From Bacteroidota bacterium (lineage in GTDB: Bacteria; Bacteroidota; Kryptoniia; Kryptoniales; JAKASW01): 18,673 nucleotides of DNA. Each line of letters begins with the position of its first letter. The first letter of the stretch is position 1. Shown piece by piece: positions 1 to 5,618 of this stretch. Made by a program: the position numbers and the translations under genes. The stretch covers positions 1-18,673 of the forward strand of contig JAJYOS010000015.1 of the NCBI GenBank assembly GCA_021796055.1, in the 5' to 3' direction. The notes below the pieces were generated by a model that was not told the DNA's origin, made no database searches, and saw only the letters and a list, made by a program, of their open reading frames with translations.

Positions 1-94
1 CCAATTCCGGTATTTTCTTTCCGCCGAAAAGGAGCAATAACGCGACAACGATCAGGATTTGAAGAGAAGCGCAGGAACAGATGCGAAAGTCCAG
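1..94 (-). CDS. TatA/E-family translocase subunit, partial (3' end beyond window)
   Basis: Read on the minus strand, bases 94 to 2 encode 31 residues containing LIVVALLLLFGGKKIPEL. This is the membrane helix plus the FG hinge and start of the amphipathic helix of a TatA-family protein, the pore-forming component of twin-arginine translocation in the inner membrane. The rest of the gene lies left of the window. The start is unresolved: the frame opens after a TGA at 97-95 and has no ATG, GTG or TTG before the helix. An ATG does occur at 98-96, but it is one base out of frame, and removing one A from the AAA run at 60-58 would join it to the helix frame. Either the start is non-standard, there is an indel, or the gene is damaged. 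The gene is divergent from the next tatA. The hinge here is FGGKK, not the FGPKK of the two plus-strand copies, so it is a separate paralogue. The family call is firm; integrity is not. Confidence 0.7.
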   Translation of the reverse strand, partial: MDFRICSCASLQILIVVALLLLFGGKKIPEL

Positions 95-144
95 TCATGA
101 TTTTTACCGCGACACACGAAACAGTTACGAATTAGGCAAAGAAG

Positions 145-411
145 ATGCTTGAAGACCTCCTTAGTTGGGACAAGTTGCTGCTGATAGCCGTTGTGCTGAT
201 AATTTTCTTCGGACCGAAGAAGATACCTGACATAGCACAGTCGATCGGAAAGGGAATCCGCGAGTTCAAGAAGGCTATGAAGGATATTCAGGAGGATGTG
301 TCGACTTCGGCGAACAGCGACGCGACACCGAAAGCCAAAGAGATTCGACCGCCGGCGGCGGGTGCCGAATCGAAGACGGACGCGCGTTCTAAGACAGAAA
401 CAAAGTCCTGA
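145..411 (+). CDS. tatA: TatA/TatB-type twin-arginine translocase subunit, copy 1
   Basis: This 88-residue inner-membrane protein of the twin-arginine pathway helps move folded, often cofactor-bearing proteins across the membrane. A short N-terminus is followed by one hydrophobic helix (about residues 10-23, LLLIAVVLIIFF), the hinge FGPKK, and an amphipathic helix (about 27-50) containing IAQSIGKGIREFKKA. A charged, Ala/Lys/Thr-rich disordered tail follows. Length and architecture are normal for TatA. The ATG has a modest purine-rich site (AGGCAAAGAAG) just upstream. A second copy lies 206 bp downstream with an almost identical hinge and helix, and a third homologue diverges to the left. From sequence alone TatA and TatB roles cannot be assigned. 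tatC is not in the window. Confidence 0.9.
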   Translation: MLEDLLSWDKLLLIAVVLIIFFGPKKIPDIAQSIGKGIREFKKAMKDIQEDVSTSANSDATPKAKEIRPPAAGAESKTDARSKTETKS

Positions 412-480
412 AATTCACTCCTTTCCTTAATCTTCATCCTTACGGGCATTTGCGGCATTCCTGGTGACGTTTCAGTGGTT

Positions 481-508
481 TTGAAGATAGCCTCTGTGCT
501 TTTAAATT
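481..508 (+). promoter_or_regulatory. weak candidate promoter ahead of tatA copy 2
   Basis: TTGAAG (481-486), a 16-nt spacer and TAAATT (503-508) match each sigma-70 box at four of six positions. Transcription would begin near 515, so the strong hairpin at 517-548 would sit at the very 5' end of the message. The match is weak and could be chance. Confidence 0.25.
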
Positions 509-516
509 AGTAACGT

Positions 517-548
517 TTCAGCGCGTCAGGTTCTGAAGGCGCGCTGAA
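517..548 (+). other. strong hairpin in leader of tatA copy 2
   Basis: TTCAGCGCG (517-525) pairs perfectly with CGCGCTGAA (540-548). Inside it TCAG (526-529) pairs with CTGA (533-536) around the loop GTT, leaving AGG (537-539) as a one-sided bulge. That gives 13 base pairs in two stacked helices. No T-tract follows, so a simple intrinsic terminator for copy 1 is unlikely. A leader structure, an RNA-stability element or a protein site remain possible. It lies about 70 nt before the ATG at 618. Confidence 0.55.
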
Positions 549-617
549 GTCTGTGCGTGTTTCAGACGAACGAGAATCAAATGGAGTGAGCATCGGCGAA
601 CTCCGGAGCACAAAGAG

Positions 618-881
618 ATGTTTGAAGATTTTAGCTTCGGCAAAATTCTGCTGATCCTTTTCGTACTTATTATTTTCTTCGGTCCGAAAAAGATACCGGA
701 TATTGCCCAGTCGATCGGTAAAGGGATAAGGGAATTCAGGAAGGCGATGAGAGACGTGTCGGACGAAATCCAGAAGCCGGTGAGCGAAGAGCCGAAAGTG
801 CAGCCCGCCCCCAAGGCTATCGATCCTTCGGTTTCCGGGAGTTCCAAAGCCGATCCTCAGTCGAATACCGAACTAAAGTAA
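618..881 (+). CDS. tatA: TatA/TatB-type twin-arginine translocase subunit, copy 2
   Basis: This 87-residue TatA-family protein has an N-terminal membrane helix (ILLILFVLIIFF, about residues 10-21), the FGPKK hinge, and an amphipathic helix with IAQSIGKGIREFRKA. An acidic/Pro-rich tail follows. The segment IIFFGPKKIPDIAQSIGKG is identical to copy 1, while third codon positions have diverged widely, so the duplication is old and the hinge/helix is under purifying selection. The tails are unlike each other. The ATG follows GGAGCACAAAGAG. The gene stops 8 nt before gatA, so it probably heads the long operon that follows. One copy may act as TatA and the other as TatB or TatE; the sequence does not decide this. 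Confidence 0.9.
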   Translation: MFEDFSFGKILLILFVLIIFFGPKKIPDIAQSIGKGIREFRKAMRDVSDEIQKPVSEEPKVQPAPKAIDPSVSGSSKADPQSNTELK

Positions 882-889
882 ATAGAGTT

Positions 890-2311
890 TTGCCGGATAC
901 ATATCAGAATTTCAGAAAAACACTTCTCGCCGGGGAGGCCTCGTGCAGGAATGTCGCAGAGGCTTATCTTAATGAGGCAAGATCAAGAACGGACCTGAAC
1001 GCTTTCCTGCAGTTGTTCGATGAATCGATTCAGGCGGCGGAGAAAGTCGACGCGAAGATAAGAGCCGGCACGCAGGGGAAACTGGCCGGCCTCGTCCTTG
1101 GCGTGAAAGATGTCATCGCCATGAAGGACAAGAGGCTCACCTGCGGATCGAAGATACTCGGGAATTTCACTTCGGTGTACGACGCAACGGTAATAGAACG
1201 CCTGGAGCAGGAAGATGCAGTCGTAATCGGCAAGACCAATATGGATGAGTTCGCGATGGGGTCGTCCACTGAATACAGCGCGTTCGGCGCCGTACGGAAT
1301 CCTGTGGACACATCGAGAGTTCCGGGAGGGTCGAGCGGCGGAAGTGCCGCGGCTGTGGCGGCAGGACTTTGCCACGCGGCGCTGGGTACCGATACCGGCG
1401 GATCTATCCGGCAGCCGGCATCGTTCTGCGGTGTGGTTGGACTCAAACCGACATATGGACGTGTTTCGAGGTACGGGCTCGTTGCTTTCGCTTCGTCGTT
1501 TGACGTCATAGGACCTTTCGCTAATTCAGTTTACGATGTCGCGCTGTTGATGGAAGTTATTGCCGGTCATGATGAGCGGGATTCAACTTCCGCCGATAAA
1601 CCCGTACCATCTTATACTTCCTTGCTGGACCGCGACGCCGGTAAATTCAAAGTCGGTATAGCGAAGGAGGCTCTCAGTGCCGGAGTTGCCGACGATGTTC
1701 GGCAGGCCGTCGAGAAGCAAATAAACATGCTTCGTTCGTCCGGTGTCGAGATTAAAGATGTGTCGATACCACATCTCGACTATACGATCCCGACCTACTA
1801 CATTCTCGCGACCGCCGAGGCTTCCTCGAATCTTGAAAGGTACGACGGGGCTCGTTACGGTCACAGGTCCGGGGGCGTGGAAGAGCTCGAAGATATGTAC
1901 GTCGACTCCAGGTCGGAAGGGTTCGGCCCGGAGGTGAAACGAAGGATAATGCTCGGCACATTTGTGCTTTCGGCCGGGTACTACGACGCGTACTACGGAA
2001 AGGCACAACGCGTCCGGAGGCTCATCAAACGGGATTTCGACGACGCCTTTCAGAATGTCGATGCGATAATTACGCCGACTGCGCCGACCACCGCGTTCAA
2101 GATCGGCGAGAAGACTTCGGATCCGATACAGATGTATCTTTCAGATATATTCACGGTCTCTGCAAACCTCGCCGGCATACCCGCTGTCTCCTTGCCGGTA
2201 GGAAGAGATTCTGCTTCACTCCCGATCGGATTACAGCTGCTTGGACGGCAGTTCGAGGAAGATACGATACTGACATTGGCACACTACATTGAACAATCAT
2301 TGAAGAGTTGA
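890..2311 (+). CDS. gatA: Asp-tRNA(Asn)/Glu-tRNA(Gln) amidotransferase subunit A
   Basis: GatA is the glutaminase subunit of the GatCAB complex. It releases ammonia from glutamine for transamidation of mischarged Glu-tRNA(Gln) and/or Asp-tRNA(Asn) in the cytoplasm. The 473 residues match the family length. The amidase-signature catalytic triad is intact: K73 (in GVKDV), S148 (in PGGSSGGS, the cis-Ser) and nucleophile S172 (in TDTGGSIRQPA). The spacing matches the 79/154/178 triad known from the Staphylococcus enzyme. The start is a TTG 8 nt after tatA copy 2, with a poor ribosome site (AATAGAG), which suggests translational coupling. gatB and gatC are not in the window; scattered gat genes are common. 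Another amidase of the same fold is conceivable, but the C-terminal half (residues about 385-470) is GatA-like. Confidence 0.95.
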   Translation: MPDTYQNFRKTLLAGEASCRNVAEAYLNEARSRTDLNAFLQLFDESIQAAEKVDAKIRAGTQGKLAGLVLGVKDVIAMKDKRLTCGSKILGNFTSVYDATVIERLEQEDAVVIGKTNMDEFAMGSSTEYSAFGAVRNPVDTSRVPGGSSGGSAAAVAAGLCHAALGTDTGGSIRQPASFCGVVGLKPTYGRVSRYGLVAFASSFDVIGPFANSVYDVALLMEVIAGHDERDSTSADKPVPSYTSLLDRDAGKFKVGIAKEALSAGVADDVRQAVEKQINMLRSSGVEIKDVSIPHLDYTIPTYYILATAEASSNLERYDGARYGHRSGGVEELEDMYVDSRSEGFGPEVKRRIMLGTFVLSAGYYDAYYGKAQRVRRLIKRDFDDAFQNVDAIITPTAPTTAFKIGEKTSDPIQMYLSDIFTVSANLAGIPAVSLPVGRDSASLPIGLQLLGRQFEEDTILTLAHYIEQSLKS

Positions 2312-2323
2312 AAGAGAGCTAAA

Positions 2324-3283
2324 ATGAGCATCCTTGTTGACAAATCGACGCGCCTCGTGGTTCAGGGAATCACCGGGGGCGAAGGTTCATTCCATGCTGA
2401 ACAAATGATCGAATACGGTACAAAGGTCGTCGGTGGCGTTACACCAGGCAAGGGCGGCACGAAGCACATAGGCGTCCCGGTGTTCAACACCGTCGCCGAG
2501 GCGGTCGAAAAAGAGGGTGCCAATACCTCGGTCATATTTGTACCCGCGGCATTCGCTCCCGACGCGATCGTGGAAGCGGCGGACGCCGGTGTCCGTCTCA
2601 TCGTCTGCATAACCGAAGGTATCCCGGTCCGCGATATGGTCGGCGTGTACGACTTTCTCAAGAAGAAGAATGTCAGGATGGTCGGGCCGAATTGTCCCGG
2701 AGTCATCTCGCCGGGGAAAGCGAAAGTCGGCATAATGCCGGGATTCATCCACAGGAAAGGGGCTGTAGGATTGATCTCGAGGAGCGGAACGCTCACATAC
2801 GAAGCAGTAGCCCAGGTGACGGCACACGGCTACGGCCAGTCCACATGCGTCGGTATAGGCGGTGACCCCGTTATTGGTACGAAATTCGTCGACACTCTGA
2901 AGCTTTTCAAGGACGACGAGCAGACCGAGGCCGTCGTTATGATCGGCGAGATAGGCGGGACGGCTGAAGAAGAAGCAGCGGCATACATATATAAGAATTT
3001 CAATAAACCGGTTGTCGGGTTCATCGCGGGGCGCACAGCCCCTCCCGGAAGAAGGATGGGCCATGCCGGTGCGATCATTTCCGGCGGACACGGGACGGCG
3101 GACGAAAAGATGAAGGCTATGAAAAAAGCCGGCATCGTCGTGGTTGAAAGCCCCGCTATGATCGGCGATGCAGTCGCAAAGGTCCTCGGCAAAAAGACGA
3201 AGAAGAAAACCAGCGTCACGGTAAGGAAACCGTCGGGTGGGCGGAAATCAAGAAGGAACTCGTCAAAATCAAAAAAGAAGTAA
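2324..3283 (+). CDS. sucD: succinyl-CoA synthetase (succinate-CoA ligase) alpha subunit, with unusual Lys/Arg-rich tail
   Basis: SucD with SucC interconverts succinyl-CoA + NDP + phosphate with succinate + CoA + NTP, the substrate-level phosphorylation step of the TCA cycle. The CoA-binding Rossmann segment is at residues 13-28 ([16 protein letters not shown]), the central GPNCPG motif at 121-126 and the GEIGG acid loop at 208-212. The phosphohistidine is H247 in [12 protein letters not shown]. The family fold normally ends near residue 290 (AKVLGKK). This protein goes on for 28 more residues that are almost all Lys, Arg, Ser and Thr. That tail may be a frame artefact: the -1 frame over the same bases has more natural codons and stops just before ndk (see the entry at 3271-3354). 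sucC is absent from the window. gatA ends 12 nt upstream. Confidence 0.93.
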   Translation: MSILVDKSTRLVVQGITGGEGSFHAEQMIEYGTKVVGGVTPGKGGTKHIGVPVFNTVAEAVEKEGANTSVIFVPAAFAPDAIVEAADAGVRLIVCITEGIPVRDMVGVYDFLKKKNVRMVGPNCPGVISPGKAKVGIMPGFIHRKGAVGLISRSGTLTYEAVAQVTAHGYGQSTCVGIGGDPVIGTKFVDTLKLFKDDEQTEAVVMIGEIGGTAEEEAAAYIYKNFNKPVVGFIAGRTAPPGRRMGHAGAIISGGHGTADEKMKAMKKAGIVVVESPAMIGDAVAKVLGKKTKKKTSVTVRKPSGGRKSRRNSSKSKKK

Positions 3284-3354
3284 AAGCACGTCGGAAGCTT
3301 CCTGTCGACTTCAGGAAGCTGCCGGCCCAAAAGTCCGAAAGGAAACTGAAGTAA
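3271..3354 (+). other. possible -1 frameshift extension of sucD
   Basis: Bases 3271-3277 read A AAA AAG in the phase needed for a dnaX-type slip (zero-frame codons TCA AAA AAG AAG TAA). A Shine-Dalgarno-like AAGGAA lies at 3253-3258 and a hairpin at 3292-3324. After a -1 slip, 25 more codons (GAA GTA AAA GCA CGT ...) run to TAA at 3352-3354, 3 nt before the ndk ATG, giving 343 residues instead of 319. The -1 frame is open from 3148 but contains no ATG, GTG or TTG, so it is reachable only by a shift or an indel. The protein-like character of this frame begins upstream of the heptamer (heptad hydrophobics encoded at 3247, 3259, 3268 and 3280). A missing A in the run at 3191-3195 explains it equally well or better and also yields 343 residues. 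Confidence 0.4.
3292..3324 (+). other. hairpin between sucD and ndk
   Basis: AGCTTCCTG (3296-3304) pairs perfectly with CAGGAAGCT (3312-3320) around a 7-nt loop. Beyond one A/G mismatch, CGG (3292-3294) pairs with CCG (3322-3324). No T-run follows, so it is not a classical terminator. It could be a frameshift stimulator (the distance from the A AAA AAG heptamer is 14 nt, longer than usual), an mRNA processing site, or simply coding sequence of the -1 frame. Confidence 0.45.
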
Positions 3355-3357
3355 AAT

Positions 3358-3780
3358 ATGAGTCGCACACTTGCAATATTGAAACCGGATTGCGTAAGAA
3401 GAAATCTCGCCGGCGAAGTCATCGCAAGAATACAGAAAGCCAATTTCAAGATAGTCGGTCTGAAGATGGTACGCCTTAACAAGGCGGCGGCCGGAGAATT
3501 CTATGCCGTCCATAAGGAACGTCCCTTCTACGGCGGTCTGGTCGAGTTCATGACTTCCGGACCTTGTGTCCCGATGGTGCTGGAAAAGGAAAATGCATTC
3601 GAGGAGTTCAGGAAGCTTATCGGCGCTACGGATCCTAAGGACGCCGTACCTGGTACCATAAGAAAAGACTTTGCAGAAAGCAAAGGCGAAAATATAGTCC
3701 ACGGATCGGATTCACCCGAGAACGCGGAACGTGAGATCGGGTTCTTTTTCTCGGAACGAGAGATCGTCGAATTGCAGTAG
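3358..3780 (+). CDS. ndk: nucleoside diphosphate kinase
   Basis: Ndk transfers the gamma phosphate between nucleoside tri- and diphosphates through a phosphohistidine. The active-site motif [16 protein letters not shown] places catalytic His at residue 115. K9 in ILKPD and the [11 protein letters not shown] segment (48-58) are the usual nucleotide and phosphate contacts. The 140 residues equal the family length. The ATG is preceded by AAAGGAAACTGAAGTAAAAT, a distant but usable ribosome site. The position directly after sucD makes metabolic sense: Ndk balances the NTP made by succinyl-CoA synthetase, and physical association of the two is known in other organisms. The following Nudix gene begins 2 nt after the stop. 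Confidence 0.97.
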   Translation: MSRTLAILKPDCVRRNLAGEVIARIQKANFKIVGLKMVRLNKAAAGEFYAVHKERPFYGGLVEFMTSGPCVPMVLEKENAFEEFRKLIGATDPKDAVPGTIRKDFAESKGENIVHGSDSPENAEREIGFFFSEREIVELQ

Positions 3781-3782
3781 AC

Positions 3783-4340
3783 TTGTCCCTCAAGAAGCTG
3801 GAAACCCTCGCCTCAAAACTACTTTTCAAAAATCCCTATTGGGAATACAAGCTGGATAATTACACGCTCCCCGGCGGTCAGGCCGGGGAGTACCATTACG
3901 TGCACTCGCCGGGGTCGGTGATGGTCGTCGCTGTCGAAGATGACGAGACCCTGGTCCTGGTCAGGCAATTCAGGTATCTGTGGAAGAGGGAGAGCATCGA
4001 GTTCGCAAGCGGAGGCGTGAAGAACGGAGATTTCCTGATGACGGCGAAAAACGAGCTGGCGGAAGAAGCACATCTTGCGGCCGCAGAGTGGAAAGAGATC
4101 GGCGAATTCAATCCATTCAACGGTGCCACCGATGAGGTCTGCAGGGTCTTTCTCGCCACCGGCATGAGCCGGGCGTACCGTGAGAAAGATGAATCTGAGG
4201 AATTCGAGCTGCTCAGGATGTCCGTCACGGAATTTGAGAAGCTTGTGGAAGATGGAACCATCTGGGACGGTATGACGCTCGCAGCATGGTTACTTTCCCG
4301 CCGGAGTGTTTCGGCATTCATAAAGGAGAAAAATAAATGA
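3783..4340 (+). CDS. Nudix hydrolase, ADP-sugar pyrophosphatase-like, divergent Nudix box
   Basis: This 185-residue protein resembles ADP-ribose pyrophosphatase-type Nudix enzymes, which cleave nucleoside diphosphate-linked compounds. An N-terminal beta segment (YHYVHSPGSVMVVAVEDD, about 37-54) is followed by VRQFRYLWKRESIEF (about 59-73). The Nudix helix region is SGGVKNGDFLMTAKNELAEEA (75-95). Against GX5EX7REUXEEXGU the motif is one residue short between the first acid and the helix, REU is NEL, and the final Gly is His, although the metal-binding ELxEE core is kept. Activity may be altered. The start is a TTG 2 nt after the ndk stop, and no ATG is possible until residue 47, so coupling to ndk is likely. 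The 3' end overlaps the next gene by 4 nt (ATGA). The exact substrate cannot be told. Confidence 0.8.
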   Translation: MSLKKLETLASKLLFKNPYWEYKLDNYTLPGGQAGEYHYVHSPGSVMVVAVEDDETLVLVRQFRYLWKRESIEFASGGVKNGDFLMTAKNELAEEAHLAAAEWKEIGEFNPFNGATDEVCRVFLATGMSRAYREKDESEEFELLRMSVTEFEKLVEDGTIWDGMTLAAWLLSRRSVSAFIKEKNK

Positions 4341-5572
4341 AGCGGTCACTGTCGATTCTTATTCTCTTGTTCTCGGTTGCGTTGAATGTGCCGGCGCAGC
4401 AAAGGGTGAAAACCGGAGACGAAGTCTTCGTGGAAAAGGATCTCAATCTTATCAAAGGTGAGTCGATCGGAATAATTACGAACCAGAGCGGCGAGATGCA
4501 GGATGGCAGGCATATCGTCGACGTGCTCTCGAAGCTGCCGGGTGTCAAGCTCGTCGCTCTCTTTTCTCCCGAGCACGGTATAAGGGGAAAAGCGTCCGCG
4601 GGGGAGGAGGTCTCGTCAGGTTTCGACAAGAAAACCGGCGTGCCTGTTTACTCTCTTTATGGGAAAACGAAGAAGCCGACGCCGCAGATGCTCAAGGGGA
4701 TCGACGTCCTGATATACGATATCCAGGACGTCGGCACAAGGTTTTATACTTACATAAGCACGCTCGACTACTGCCTCGAGGCTGCCGCGGAGAATCATAT
4801 CAAGTTTATCGTTCTCGACAAGCCTGACATGCTCCGGGCGAATTTAGTTGACGGGCCCGTGCTCGTCGATTCCTTGAGATCATTTGTAGGGATCCAGCCG
4901 ATCCCTAGTGTCTACGGAATGACACCGGGCGAATTGGCGACGATGATGAACAATGGCGGAATGCTCGAGGGTGGAGTACAGGCAGAGCTCGCAGTGGTCA
5001 GGATGGAGAATTATAAAAGGAATATGTGGTACGACGAGACGGGGCTTAAATGGGTCACCCCTTCGCCGAATCTTCCCGATATGAATGCTGTCGAGGTTTA
5101 TCCCGGAAACGTTTTGCTGGAAGCCACGAACGTATCGGAAGGACGCGGGACCAAACATCCGTTCGAGACAATCGGCGCGCCTTACATTGACTCGAAGAAG
5201 CTGATATCATTGTTGAAAAGTCAAAATCTTGAGGGCGTGACTTTCCGGCCGTTTGAGTTTACACCACGCTCATTCCCCTGGGCAGTCAAGCCGAAATATG
5301 AAGGCGAGCTCTGTCACGGAATCAAAGTCATCGTTACTCGGAGAGATTCCTTCAAGCCGGTCGAGACCGGCGTCACGATAGTCTGGGCAATTCGCAAACT
5401 ATATCCGGGAGAATTCAAGTTTATCCCTTCTTATTTCGACAGGCTTGCAGGGACTTCATCCGTGCGGTCAATGCTTGAAAATGGCGCGACACCCGACAAG
5501 ATTTTTGCCTCCTGGCAAAACGATATCAGGAAATTTGATATTCTGAGGGAAAAGTATTTGCTTTATCGATGA
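4337..5572 (+). CDS. NamZ-like (DUF1343) secreted exo-beta-N-acetylmuramidase family protein
   Basis: The protein has 411 residues. Residues 1-20 form a signal peptide (MKR, hydrophobic core, VPA before QQ); no lipobox Cys is seen, so it should be soluble in the periplasm. The mature part carries the DUF1343 hallmarks: GIITNQSG (about 45-52), FSPEHGIRG (76-84), IYDIQDVGTRFYTYISTLD (about 130-148) and VLDKPD. The family now includes NamZ enzymes (GH171) that remove terminal MurNAc from peptidoglycan fragments, which suggests cell-wall recycling. The usual LDRPNP motif is LDKPDM here. It overlaps the Nudix gene by ATGA, so the two are co-translated. Family assignment is firm; enzymatic specificity is inferred. 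Confidence 0.85.
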   Translation: MKRSLSILILLFSVALNVPAQQRVKTGDEVFVEKDLNLIKGESIGIITNQSGEMQDGRHIVDVLSKLPGVKLVALFSPEHGIRGKASAGEEVSSGFDKKTGVPVYSLYGKTKKPTPQMLKGIDVLIYDIQDVGTRFYTYISTLDYCLEAAAENHIKFIVLDKPDMLRANLVDGPVLVDSLRSFVGIQPIPSVYGMTPGELATMMNNGGMLEGGVQAELAVVRMENYKRNMWYDETGLKWVTPSPNLPDMNAVEVYPGNVLLEATNVSEGRGTKHPFETIGAPYIDSKKLISLLKSQNLEGVTFRPFEFTPRSFPWAVKPKYEGELCHGIKVIVTRRDSFKPVETGVTIVWAIRKLYPGEFKFIPSYFDRLAGTSSVRSMLENGATPDKIFASWQNDIRKFDILREKYLLYR

Positions 5573-5618
5573 AATCGTATGCTTTCTCGATTCAAGGCTT
5601 AAATATACTCAGCGCTGA

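Noticed and set aside
3237..3479. 80-codon plus-strand open frame spanning the sucD-ndk junction in the third frame
   Set aside because: It runs through the ndk coding sequence out of frame and its product is polar low-complexity; the A-rich region is open in all frames.
2387..3702. Two long minus-strand open frames (234 and 290 codons) opposite sucD and ndk
   Set aside because: Both are shadows of well-supported genes; no recognisable domains and no ribosome sites.
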